A DNA stretch of 20,327 nt. It comes from an uncultured Bacilli bacterium. Lineage in GTDB: Bacteria > Bacillota_I > Bacilli_A > RF39 > UBA660. Position numbers and translations under genes: made by a program. The stretch spans positions 1 to 20,327 of the forward strand of contig CAKPSW010000016.1 of assembly GCA_934183705.1 (NCBI GenBank). Direction: 5' to 3'. The number at the start of each line of letters is the position of its first letter. Positions within the stretch are counted from its first letter, which is position 1. Positions 13,070-20,327 of this stretch are shown one piece after another. Under the pieces are notes generated by a model. That model saw only the letters and a list, made by a program, of their open reading frames with translations, ran no database searches and was not told where the DNA came from.

Positions 13070-14989
13070 TTAAGCATTATCTTTGGTTGTTTTTTTTGTT
13101 TTTTTTGGTTTGGTTTCTTCTTCGATTGTTTTGGTAGTTTTATTTTCTTCGATCTTGTTTAAGTGTCCATGTTCTACCAAATAATCTATTTCTTCTTTTG
13201 TTATTGTTTCCTCTTCAAGTAGGGTGTCAGCGATTAGTTTTAATAAATCTTTGTTTTCTGTGATTATTTTTTTGGTTTTTTCATAACAATTATTTATTAT
13301 GGAACGCATTTCTTCATCTATTTCATGTGCTACTGTGTCGGAAATGTTTCTATTTTTGGTGTAGTCTCTTCCTAAGAAGGTATTTCCATCTGGTTCTTCT
13401 AGCATCATTGGTCCTAAGTTACTCATACCATATTCTGTTACCATGCTTCTGGCTATTTTTGTTGCTTTTTTGAAGTCGTCGTGAGCTCCAGTTGTTATTT
13501 CGCCGAATGTAACTTCTTCGGCAACTCTACCTCCTAGTAATCCACAAATTGATTCTAATAGTTCTTTCTTAGTATAATTGAATGATTCTTCTTTAGGAGT
13601 CATCATTGTATATCCACCAGCATGTCCTCTTGGAATTATTGTTATTTTTTGTACTTCGTTAGCACCATCTAATTTTAGTCCTAATACAGCATGACCAGCT
13701 TCATGGAAGGCTACTAATTTTTTCTCTTTATCTGTGTATTTCTTTGTTACTTTAGCAGGTCCCATTAGGACTCTATCTGTAGCTTCATCTATTTCAGCCA
13801 TTGTTATTTCTTTTTTATTTCTTCTAACTGCTAATAGGGCTGCTTCATTAAGTAAGTTTTCTAGATCTGCTCCTGAAAATCCAGGTGTTCTTTTAGCTAG
13901 ATATTCTAGAGTAATATTTTTATCTAATATTTTGTTTTTAGCGTGTACTTTTAGTATTTCAATTCTAGCATTTTTATCTGGAAGACTAACTGTTACTTGT
14001 CTATCAAATCTTCCTGGTCTTAATAGTGCTGGATCTAATACGTCTGGTCTATTTGTAGCGGCGATAATTATGATTCCTTCATTAGCACCAAAACCATCCA
14101 TTTCGGTAAGTAATTGGTTAAGCGTTTGTTCTCTTTCATCATGTCCACCACCAAGTCCAGTTCCTCTTTGTCGTCCAACTGCATCTATTTCATCAATGAA
14201 TATTAGACATGGAGCATTCATTTTTGCTTGTTTAAACATATCTCTTACTCTTGATGCACCAATACCTACGAATAACTCTACGAAATCTGATCCACTTATA
14301 TAATAGAATGGTACTTTTGCTTCTCCTGCTACAGCACGTGCAAGTAATGTTTTTCCTGTTCCTGGAGGACCTACTAGTAATACTCCTTTTGGAATTCTTG
14401 CTCCCATATTTGTGAACTTCTTTGGATTTTTTAGGAAATCAATTAATTCTTGTACTTCTTCTTTTTCTTCTGTTAATCCTGCTACATCTTTGAATGTTGC
14501 ACGACTTTCCTCAACTAATTTTGCTCTTGATTTACCAAAGTCCATCGATTTGCTTCCACCACCGATTTGTCTTGTGAATACCCAAATTGTTACACCTGCT
14601 AAAATTAATATTGGTACTATTTCTACAAGTACTGATAACCATGAAGATGCTTCAGGGTCATTTATTATTGTAAGCTTAAAGTCATTTGTATTTTCTTTGG
14701 CACTTGTTATTTTGGATATGAATTCTTCTGACATTGGTATATATAATAGAAAGCTTTCGTTTTTAGCATAACTATCTATTTTACCTGTTAACTTATATGT
14801 TTCAGTTCTTACTTTTGGTGTGATAGTAAGTTCTGTTACTTTTCCACCATTTAAGTCTTTTATGAATTCATCATAAGTTAGTTCATTTACGGTATTATTA
14901 AACATTTTGAATATTACCATACATCCTATAAAAAATATTAATAGAAATATATATGGTGTTAAATTTTTTTTGATTTCTTTTTTATTCAT
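13070..14989 (-). CDS. ftsH: ATP-dependent membrane zinc protease FtsH
   Basis: This 639-aa AAA+ protease removes misfolded or short-lived membrane and cytoplasmic proteins. There are two N-terminal membrane segments (about 9-28 and 120-140) with an extracytoplasmic domain between. The ATPase domain has Walker A GPPGTGKT (207-214), Walker B with [14 protein letters not shown], and the arginine finger region RPGRFDRQV; the zinc protease site is HEAGH (429-433). A Lys/Thr-rich C-terminal tail follows. The start is taken at ATG 14989 (MNKKEIKK), with AGAGG about 6 nt upstream, rather than the in-frame ATG 15007, whose SD is too close. The ATG overlaps the tilS stop by 8 nt, so the two are coupled. 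hpt, present between tilS and ftsH in B. subtilis, is absent here. Confidence 0.98.
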   Translation of the reverse strand: MNKKEIKKNLTPYIFLLIFFIGCMVIFKMFNNTVNELTYDEFIKDLNGGKVTELTITPKVRTETYKLTGKIDSYAKNESFLLYIPMSEEFISKITSAKENTNDFKLTIINDPEASSWLSVLVEIVPILILAGVTIWVFTRQIGGGSKSMDFGKSRAKLVEESRATFKDVAGLTEEKEEVQELIDFLKNPKKFTNMGARIPKGVLLVGPPGTGKTLLARAVAGEAKVPFYYISGSDFVELFVGIGASRVRDMFKQAKMNAPCLIFIDEIDAVGRQRGTGLGGGHDEREQTLNQLLTEMDGFGANEGIIIIAATNRPDVLDPALLRPGRFDRQVTVSLPDKNARIEILKVHAKNKILDKNITLEYLAKRTPGFSGADLENLLNEAALLAVRRNKKEITMAEIDEATDRVLMGPAKVTKKYTDKEKKLVAFHEAGHAVLGLKLDGANEVQKITIIPRGHAGGYTMMTPKEESFNYTKKELLESICGLLGGRVAEEVTFGEITTGAHDDFKKATKIARSMVTEYGMSNLGPMMLEEPDGNTFLGRDYTKNRNISDTVAHEIDEEMRSIINNCYEKTKKIITENKDLLKLIADTLLEEETITKEEIDYLVEHGHLNKIEENKTTKTIEEETKPKKTKKTTKDNA

Positions 14990-16295
14990 AATTTTCCTCT
15001 CTTTCATTGCACCTTATTATTATATCATAGTTTTCATTTTTTTTATTACAAAATTTACTTTTTTTTATGTTTGGTATCCAAATTATGTTATCTTCAGCAT
15101 CTACTAATAATGGATATGTATTTCTTTTATTTATTGGTATTTTTTGTTCAATGAAAATATCTTTTATTTTTTTTCTATTATTACTTCCTTTTAATATGAT
15201 ATAATCACCTTTTTTTCTATTTCTTAGATATAATGGCATTTTTATATCTTGAGTATTTATTCTACATACTTCGTTTCCATCTTTTTCTTCGTTGTTTATT
15301 TTTTTAATAATTAGATTTTTAATTTCTAGTTCTTCTTTTAATTCTATTTTATAGTTTTTTTCTTCTATTTCTTTTTCTTTTATTATTAATTTATCATATT
15401 CTTTTATTATTTCTTTTTCTAATGGTAAATCTAGTTTTAAATTTGGTTTATTATTATTTATTATTGATATAATATTTTCTATGTGTTTTTCTGTTATTAT
15501 GTTATTTTTATTTTGATATATATCATTTAGTATATAGTATAATATGTTTTTTATTAGAAATTTGTCTAATTTATTTAATTCTTTTATAAGTATTATATTT
15601 TTTTTATATATTGTGTTTATGTTTTTTTGCACTTCTCTTTTTATATAGTCATCGTATTCTATTAGTGTTTTGGAGTATTTTATGAATTTTTTATGAATAT
15701 CTTTGTCTTCTTTTTTTAAAAAGGGTAATATATGTATTCTATATCTGTTTCTTGTATAGTTTTCATTTTTATTGGAGTTATCTATGTAGTATTTTATGTT
15801 GTTTTCTTTGTTATATTTTAATATATCTTCTTTGGTGTAATTAAGAAGTGGTCTTATTATTTTGTAGTTTTTTATATTTGTTATTTCTTTAATACCGGCA
15901 TATCCTTCAATATTTGATCCTCTTGCTATCTTCATTAACACTGTTTCTATTAAATCGTCGCCGTGATGAGCTAGAAATAGGGTGTTTGAGTTGTATTTTT
16001 TTAGTATTTCTTCATAGAAGGTATATCTTTTTTTTCTGGCTTCATTTTCGAAGTTGTTTTCTTGATAATCTTTTATAGTCATTTTTTCTAATATTAGGTT
16101 GTTATCTTTACAGTATCTGGTTATGTATTCTTCTTCTTCTATACTTTCTTTTCTTACGTTATGATTGATATGGCATACGATAATTTTGTTTGTCTTTTTT
16201 TGTAATATATTTAGAAGACACATGGAATCTGGTCCCGCTGATACTCCTATTACGACATAATTGTTAAAAATATAGTCATTTAGTATTTGGTTCAT
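14982..16295 (-). CDS. tilS: tRNA(Ile)-lysidine synthetase TilS
   Basis: This 437-aa PP-loop ATPase converts C34 of the CAT-anticodon tRNA(Ile) to lysidine, which changes both its codon reading and charging. The ATP loop is SAGPDS (19-24), followed by HINHNVRKESIEEE, ARKKRY, LFLAHHGDDLIETVLM, GYAGIKEI and YKIIRPLL; the C-terminal domain has PLYLRNRKKGDYIILKGSNNRKKIKD. The usual loop is SGGxDS; here the second Gly position is Ala. The start is ATG 16295 with a perfect AGGAGG 5 nt upstream, not ATG 16313, which lies before that SD. The central region is extremely Lys/Ile/Asn-rich from AT pressure. It is the upstream partner of ftsH. Confidence 0.97.
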   Translation of the reverse strand: MNQILNDYIFNNYVVIGVSAGPDSMCLLNILQKKTNKIIVCHINHNVRKESIEEEEYITRYCKDNNLILEKMTIKDYQENNFENEARKKRYTFYEEILKKYNSNTLFLAHHGDDLIETVLMKIARGSNIEGYAGIKEITNIKNYKIIRPLLNYTKEDILKYNKENNIKYYIDNSNKNENYTRNRYRIHILPFLKKEDKDIHKKFIKYSKTLIEYDDYIKREVQKNINTIYKKNIILIKELNKLDKFLIKNILYYILNDIYQNKNNIITEKHIENIISIINNNKPNLKLDLPLEKEIIKEYDKLIIKEKEIEEKNYKIELKEELEIKNLIIKKINNEEKDGNEVCRINTQDIKMPLYLRNRKKGDYIILKGSNNRKKIKDIFIEQKIPINKRNTYPLLVDAEDNIIWIPNIKKSKFCNKKNENYDIIIRCNEREENYE

Positions 16296-16315
16296 AATAT
16301 CCTCCTTTTGCATAT

Positions 16316-16344
16316 ATTATAGCAGATATTTTGATATTTTGAAA
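16316..16344 (-). promoter_or_regulatory. Promoter of tilS-ftsH
   Basis: On the minus strand a consensus TATAAT (16321-16316) follows a weak TTTCAA (16344-16339) at 17 bp. Its -35 box lies only 7 bp from the -35 box of the divergent promoter. Confidence 0.55.
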
Positions 16345-16351
16345 TATTCTT

Positions 16352-16380
16352 TTGACTTTTGAAGCATTTTGTTATATAAT
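16352..16380 (+). promoter_or_regulatory. Strong sigma-A promoter of the 138-aa protein gene
   Basis: TTGACT (16352-16357), a 17-bp spacer, and a consensus TATAAT (16375-16380). Back to back with the tilS promoter. Confidence 0.8.
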
Positions 16381-16401
16381 TGTATTCTGCGAGGTGAATA
16401 A

Positions 16402-16818
16402 TTGTTAAATATGGGATTTGATGAGCATAATGAAATATTATTTTCTTCTTTTTTAGTGGGAGCTTTACTATTTAATAGAAGTGTTTCAATGATTGATCTT
16501 TCTAAGTCTATGCATGATTTTAGTATGAGATATAATTTGGATATTAGTGATCATGGTAATGATTTTAATGGACTTATTAAATTTGTTGATTTTAAAGGTA
16601 ACTTTATAGAGTTGAAATATGATTATGATGCTGAATTTCAGATTGGTGATAATATAGTGACTATGTATGACTATTTATATAGTTTTACTACGATAGAAGT
16701 TAGAGAGTATTTTGGCATTCCTGAGAAGGAAGATGTTATAATATATAAACCAAATAATGCTAAGGTTAAGAAGCAGAGTATATTATCTAGATTTAAAAGA
16801 ACTAAAGTTTATGTGTAA
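16402..16818 (+). CDS. Unrecognised protein, 138 aa, probable TTG start
   Basis: I do not recognise this gene. The 138-aa product has a partly hydrophobic N-terminus (EILFSSFLVGALLFN, residues 11-25) that is borderline for a membrane helix, a mixed alpha/beta middle with LIKFVDFKGNFIELKYDYD, and a basic C-terminus (KKQSILSRFKRTK). The start is set by the SD: GAGGTG (16391-16396) is 5 nt from the TTG at 16402 but 14 nt from the next in-frame ATG (16411). A near-consensus promoter and a terminator frame it as a single-gene unit inserted between the divergent tilS and the convergent tyrS. It has no obvious functional link to either neighbour. Confidence 0.75.
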   Translation: MLNMGFDEHNEILFSSFLVGALLFNRSVSMIDLSKSMHDFSMRYNLDISDHGNDFNGLIKFVDFKGNFIELKYDYDAEFQIGDNIVTMYDYLYSFTTIEVREYFGIPEKEDVIIYKPNNAKVKKQSILSRFKRTKVYV

Positions 16819-16826
16819 CTTTAGTT
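16800..16826. terminator. Bidirectional terminator across two convergent stop codons
   Basis: A perfect 10-bp stem, AACTAAAGTT (16800-16809) with AACTTTAGTT (16817-16826), around a 7-nt loop. It contains the stop codons of both the 138-aa gene and tyrS. T-rich sequence follows on plus; on minus the downstream tail is CTTTTAAAT. Confidence 0.7.
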
Positions 16827-18038
16827 CATTTTTATTAGGTAATATTTTTTCTTGCCTTTTCTTATTATATGGTATTTTTTGTTATTATTTATTTCTTTAT
16901 TTTCATCATTTATTGTTTCTCCATCTACCATGATGGCATTATTTGTTAAGAATTCTCTTGCTTCTCTTCTTGATGATGTAATATTATTATTTACTAATAT
17001 GTTGATTAGTATATCTTTTTTTGATTCGAATATAGGCATCTTTTGGAATATAATTTCAATTTCTTTGTCAGTTAAATCTTTGACATTTCCTGTAAATAGG
17101 GCTTTTGATATTTTTATAGCATGATCTGCTTCTTCTTTACTGTGAATATCCTTTACTACTTCATAGGCAAGAGTTTTTTGCGCTATTCTTGTTTCTGGAT
17201 TTTTGTTTTGTTTATCCATTACTTCTTCTATTTCTTCTTTTGATAAGAAGGTGAATACTTTTAGGTATTCAAATACTTTTGAGTCATCTGTGTTTATTAG
17301 ATATTGATATATTTCATAAGGTGATGTTTTTTCTTTATCTAGCCATAATGCATTACCTTCACTTTTTCCGAATTTATTGCCATTTACATCTAATATTAGG
17401 GGCATAGTAAAGCCATAAGCTTCTTTACCTAGTTTTTTTCTTATTAGTTCTATTCCAGTGGTTATATTTCCCCATTGGTCTGATCCTTCTACTTGCATTA
17501 TACAATTTTTTTCTTGGTATAGATGCATGAAGTCATATCCTTGTAATAGTGTATATGAAAACTCTGCATATGTAATACCACTTTCTAGTCTTCTTTTAAT
17601 AATATCTTTATTTATCATATAATTAACATTTATGTATTTTCCGATATCTCTTAAGAATTCTAGATATGTATAATTTTTTGTCCAATCATAGTTGTCCACT
17701 AGTTCTGCTTTGCCTTCAAATAGTCTGTCTATTTGTTTTTTTATTGAAATAATATTTTTATCTACGGTTTCATTTTTTATTATTTCTCTTTCACTTGTTG
17801 GTCTTGGATCTCCTATTCTGCCTGTTGCGCCTCCACATAATAATATTGGATGATGTCCATAGTTTGCTAATCTTTTAGCGGTGCATAAAGCAGAATAATG
17901 GCCAATATGTAATGAATCTGCTGTTGGGTCTGTTCCCCAGTAGAATGTTATAGGTTCTCCATTTAGTTTTTCTTTTAAATCATCTCCTGCGACATCTTTT
18001 ATTAGTCCTCTCCACATTAAATCTTCATATAAATTCAT
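16821..18038 (-). CDS. tyrS: Tyrosyl-tRNA synthetase
   Basis: This 405-aa class I synthetase charges tRNA(Tyr). HIGH is at 44-47 (DSLHIGHYSAL) and the KMSKS equivalent is KFGKS (222-226). YAEFSYTLLQGYDFMHLY and GSDQWGNITTGIELIRK form the tyrosine and tRNA site. A C-terminal S4-like RNA-binding domain ends the protein (about 340-405, SRREAREFLTNNAI). The start has an AAGGAGAGG SD. Regulation is visible: a T-box riboswitch in the leader senses uncharged tRNA(Tyr). Confidence 0.98.
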   Translation of the reverse strand: MNLYEDLMWRGLIKDVAGDDLKEKLNGEPITFYWGTDPTADSLHIGHYSALCTAKRLANYGHHPILLCGGATGRIGDPRPTSEREIIKNETVDKNIISIKKQIDRLFEGKAELVDNYDWTKNYTYLEFLRDIGKYINVNYMINKDIIKRRLESGITYAEFSYTLLQGYDFMHLYQEKNCIMQVEGSDQWGNITTGIELIRKKLGKEAYGFTMPLILDVNGNKFGKSEGNALWLDKEKTSPYEIYQYLINTDDSKVFEYLKVFTFLSKEEIEEVMDKQNKNPETRIAQKTLAYEVVKDIHSKEEADHAIKISKALFTGNVKDLTDKEIEIIFQKMPIFESKKDILINILVNNNITSSRREAREFLTNNAIMVDGETINDENKEINNNKKYHIIRKGKKKYYLIKMN

Positions 18039-18062
18039 TTTTTATCCTCTCCTTCTTTATAT

Positions 18063-18271
18063 AAAAAAGATGATACCACAAAAGGACGAACTAGTCGTGG
18101 TACCACCTTTATTTACAATATAATTATTGCCTTAATATGATAACGGTATTTACCGATTAAACTCGTAATATGTAATTTCATTATAATGCTTTGTTAATTT
18201 ACACCTACCATTAACTCTCTAGGAAGTAAGTATTATAATTACTTGGTATTAGTCGTTGTTTAATTAAATAT
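18063..18271 (-). promoter_or_regulatory. T-box riboswitch of tyrS
   Basis: On the minus strand the T-box core AAGGTGGTACCACG spans 18109-18096. Stem I carries GGTAGGTG-type conserved distal sequence (about 18209-18202), and an ATTATAAT repeat pairs in it. Candidate Tyr specifier TAC codons are at 18174-18172 and 18167-18165; the first follows a GAAA-like segment. The terminator pairs TACCAC (18102-18097) with GTGGTA (about 18079-18074) and ends in TTTTTT (18068-18063). Uncharged tRNA(Tyr) is expected to favour the antiterminator and allow tyrS expression. Confidence 0.92.
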
Positions 18272-18277
18272 GACTAA

Positions 18278-18306
18278 ATTGTAGTATATTTTATTATTAT
18301 TGTCAA
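18278..18306 (-). promoter_or_regulatory. Sigma-A promoter of the tyrS leader
   Basis: On the minus strand a consensus TTGACA (18306-18301) is 17 bp from TACAAT (18283-18278), placing the transcript start near 18271 at the beginning of T-box Stem I. Confidence 0.85.
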
Positions 18307-18354
18307 TATTAATTGATTAAATTGTTAGAAAAAGTTCATATTATTAGTAACTAA

Positions 18355-18383
18355 TTTACTTTTTATTAGTTCAATGTTATAAT
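18355..18383 (+). promoter_or_regulatory. Sigma-A promoter of prfA-prmC
   Basis: TTTACT (18355-18360), a 17-bp spacer, and a consensus TATAAT (18378-18383). The same pair of hexamers and spacing is used at rpsF (2667-2695). Divergent from the tyrS promoter, 48 bp apart. Confidence 0.8.
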
Positions 18384-18407
18384 ATTTAAGGAAATGAGGG
18401 ATATTCT

Positions 18408-19469
18408 ATGATAGATAGATTAGAGGCTACTTTAAAAAGATATAATGAGATAGGAGAGGAACTTGCTAATCCTGATATTATATCTGATATTAAGAAGATG
18501 ACACTACTTTCTAAAGAGAGAACTGGACTTGAAAAAACAGTAGAGGTATATAAAGAATATAAGAGAGTATTAGAGGATATTGAAGAGGCTAAAGAATTAT
18601 TAAAAGATAAAGATATGGCTTTATTTGCTAAAGAGGAGTTAGCTAGTAGTGAAGATAAGAAGAGTAAGCTAGAGAGTGAACTTGAAGTGTTACTTATTCC
18701 ACATGATCCTAATGACGATAAGAATGTTATTGTGGAGATTAGAGGCGCCGCTGGAGGAGATGAAGCTAATATTTTTGCTGGTGATTTATTTGATATGTAT
18801 AGTAAATATGCTTCACGTGAAGGATGGAAGATAGAAGTACTTAATGCAGTGGAGGGTACTGCTGGTGGTTTTGCACAGATTGAGTTTATGGTTAAGGGTG
18901 ATGGTGTTTATTCTAAACTTAAGTATGAAAGTGGTGCACATAGGGTACAAAGGGTTCCTGCTACTGAAAGTCAGGGTAGGGTACATACTAGTACTGCTAC
19001 AGTGCTTGTGATGCCTGAAGCAGATGAATTTGATTTTGAACTTGATGAGTCTGAAGTTAGAATTGATATAACAAGAAGTAGTGGTTGTGGTGGACAGGGT
19101 GTTAATACTACTGATAGTGCAGTTAGACTAACGCATATTCCTACTGGTATTATTGTTTATTCACAAACTGAGAGAAGTCAGATTAAAAATAAAGAACTTG
19201 CTTTTAAAATACTTAAAACTAGGCTTTATGATATGAAACTTAGAGAACAGGAAGAGAAAGAGGCTTTGGAGAGAAAAGTTAAGATTGGTACTGGTGATAG
19301 AAGCGAAAAAATAAGAACTTATAATTATCCACAAAATAGAATTACTGATCATAGAATTGGTTATACTTCAATGAATCTTGATAGGGTTATGGATGGGGAT
19401 ATGACTGATTTAATAGAAGCTTTGATTAATGAGGATCAAAGAAAGAAGTTAGAAGAGAATGTACAATAG
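18408..19469 (+). CDS. prfA: Peptide chain release factor 1
   Basis: The 353-aa RF1 reads UAA and UAG stop codons and triggers peptide release. It has an N-terminal helical domain (about 1-100), [20 protein letters not shown], the stop-codon-reading segment [10 protein letters not shown] with the PAT tripeptide typical of RF1 (RF2 has SPF), and the catalytic GGQ (228-230) in [17 protein letters not shown]. The C-terminal part has [21 protein letters not shown] precedes the ATG. Its last 11 nt overlap prmC, whose product methylates the GGQ glutamine, so enzyme and substrate are coexpressed. Confidence 0.98.
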   Translation: MIDRLEATLKRYNEIGEELANPDIISDIKKMTLLSKERTGLEKTVEVYKEYKRVLEDIEEAKELLKDKDMALFAKEELASSEDKKSKLESELEVLLIPHDPNDDKNVIVEIRGAAGGDEANIFAGDLFDMYSKYASREGWKIEVLNAVEGTAGGFAQIEFMVKGDGVYSKLKYESGAHRVQRVPATESQGRVHTSTATVLVMPEADEFDFELDESEVRIDITRSSGCGGQGVNTTDSAVRLTHIPTGIIVYSQTERSQIKNKELAFKILKTRLYDMKLREQEEKEALERKVKIGTGDRSEKIRTYNYPQNRITDHRIGYTSMNLDRVMDGDMTDLIEALINEDQRKKLEENVQ

Positions 19470-20241
19470 AGATAAAATTAAAAAGGAATTAGATGAACGT
19501 GAACTTGATTCTAATTCTTTTGATTATTTGTATAAGTATTTATATGATAATAATTTGATGGATAAGATTAGTGATTATACTGATAGACTTTTAAATGGTG
19601 AGGCTGTTCAGTATATTATTGGTAATGTTTGTTTTTATGGTTATGATTTTAAAGTTAATAAAAATACACTTATTCCTAGATTTGAGACGGAATTATTGGT
19701 AGAGAAGACTATAAATTATATTAATAAATATTTTGATAGTAATGTTTCTGTTTTGGATATTGGTACTGGTAGTGGCTGTATTGCTATTACTTTGAATAAA
19801 GAGATTAATAGTAGGGTTACTGCTGTTGATATATCTAAAGAGGCATTAGATGTTGCTAAAATTAACTCTATCAATAATGATGCTGATGTTAATTTTATTA
19901 TTAGTGATGTTTTTTCTAATATTAATGATAAGTATGATGTTATTATTAGTAATCCTCCTTATATAGGTTTTGATGAGAAGATTATGGATGTTGTATATAA
20001 TAATGAGCCTCATTTGGCTTTATATGCTTCTATGAACGGACTTTTCTTTTATGACAAAATACTTAGTGAATGTGTGAAGTATTTGAATGATAATTATTTG
20101 ATTGCTTTTGAAATTGGTTATCAGCAGGGAGAAGATGTTGTATCTTTGGCAAAAAAATATTTGAATGGTGCCTCTATAATTGTTGATAGGGATTATTCGG
20201 GAAGAGATAGATTTGTGTTTATTACTAATATGAAAAGATAG
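19459..20241 (+). CDS. prmC: Release factor glutamine N5-methyltransferase PrmC
   Basis: This 260-aa SAM-dependent methyltransferase modifies the Gln of the GGQ motif in RF1 and RF2. An N-terminal helical domain (about 1-75) with [21 protein letters not shown] and [11 protein letters not shown] leads to the catalytic domain, with the SAM loop DIGTGSG (100-106), AVDISKEAL and the substrate motif NPPY (165-168). The start overlaps the end of prfA by 11 nt, with AGAAGAG as a weak SD just ahead of the ATG. The prfA-prmC pair is widespread in bacteria. It closes the operon at the terminator beyond 20266. Confidence 0.97.
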   Translation: MYNRDKIKKELDERELDSNSFDYLYKYLYDNNLMDKISDYTDRLLNGEAVQYIIGNVCFYGYDFKVNKNTLIPRFETELLVEKTINYINKYFDSNVSVLDIGTGSGCIAITLNKEINSRVTAVDISKEALDVAKINSINNDADVNFIISDVFSNINDKYDVIISNPPYIGFDEKIMDVVYNNEPHLALYASMNGLFFYDKILSECVKYLNDNYLIAFEIGYQQGEDVVSLAKKYLNGASIIVDRDYSGRDRFVFITNMKR

Positions 20242-20265
20242 ACTTAATTGTTGAAGTTGTAATAT

Positions 20266-20299
20266 AAAAGTGGACATAAAAAAAGATGTTCCACTTTTT
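20266..20299 (+). terminator. Rho-independent terminator after prmC
   Basis: AAAAGTGGACAT (20266-20277) pairs with ATGTTCCACTTTT (20286-20298) with one bulged base, followed by a T run to 20299. The remaining bases to the window end show no gene. Confidence 0.85.
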
Positions 20300-20327
20300 G
20301 TTTGATATAATTAATTATTTGATATAA

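Noticed and set aside
13734..14771. Long plus-strand open frames opposite ftsH (13734-14303 and 14412-14771)
   Set aside because: They are shadows of ftsH, which has every family motif; the antisense frames lack SDs and have odd composition.
15301..15800. Low-complexity T-rich stretch on plus suggesting a repeat or decayed gene
   Set aside because: It is the Lys/Ile/Asn-rich central part of an intact tilS frame.
18039..18407. Non-coding stretch of about 370 bases that might hold a small RNA gene
   Set aside because: It is accounted for by the tyrS T-box leader with its promoter and by the prfA promoter.
1..20327. UGA read as tryptophan (Mycoplasma code) because of the low GC content
   Set aside because: walJ, yabP, yabQ and the 232-aa gene end in TGA at sensible places with ATGA overlaps or at family ends, and Trp is encoded by TGG, for example in dnaB.
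1..20327. CRISPR array, insertion sequence, prophage, toxin-antitoxin or defence system
   Set aside because: No direct-repeat arrays, transposase or integrase motifs, or known defence domains; the genes are mainly core and in conserved order.

Overview
The window is a low-GC chromosome segment (about 30% GC or below by eye) from a Firmicutes/Bacillota bacterium. Evidence for this is B. subtilis-type gene content and gene order, strong SD sequences, sigma-A promoters with 17-bp spacers, and sporulation genes (yabG, yabP, yabQ, spoVG). Several genes end in TGA and tryptophan is encoded by TGG, so the standard bacterial code applies and this is not a Mycoplasma-type genome. An AT-rich Bacilli lineage such as RF39/Erysipelotrichia-like gut bacteria would fit, but that placement is inference.

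Layout. 1-726 is the 3' end of a UV damage endonuclease gene (uvsE), convergent with two minus-strand genes: a 10TM heavy-metal/manganese exporter-like membrane protein (747-1586) and an unrecognised 296-aa protein (1641-2531). A divergent promoter region (2532-2760) carries a structured leader upstream of rpsF-ssb-rpsR. After a terminator come rplI-dnaB, an M23 peptidase with LysM and G5 domains, walJ and rlmH, mostly overlapping or closely spaced. Next are a small zinc-ribbon membrane protein, rsmA, yabG and veg, then spoVG, yabP-yabQ and divIC. Two unrecognised genes (a predicted membrane-anchored protein and a 75-aa protein) close the plus-strand run at 13032.

From 13070 to 18038 the layout alternates. 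tilS-ftsH and tyrS lie on the minus strand, with an unrecognised 138-aa gene (16402-16818) between them on plus. tyrS is preceded by a clear T-box riboswitch. A divergent promoter then drives prfA-prmC, which ends in a terminator near the window edge.

Functionally this is mostly core housekeeping: replication (DnaB, SSB), translation (S6, S18, L9, RF1, TyrRS and RNA or protein modification enzymes), cell envelope and division (M23 peptidase, DivIC, FtsH), and a sporulation block. I see no mobile element, CRISPR array, phage module or rRNA/tRNA gene, and no convincing new multi-gene system. The items most worth a second look are the rpsF leader, the unrecognised genes at 1641-2531, 12110-13032 and 16402-16818, and the joining of blocks that flank oriC on opposite sides in B. 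subtilis.
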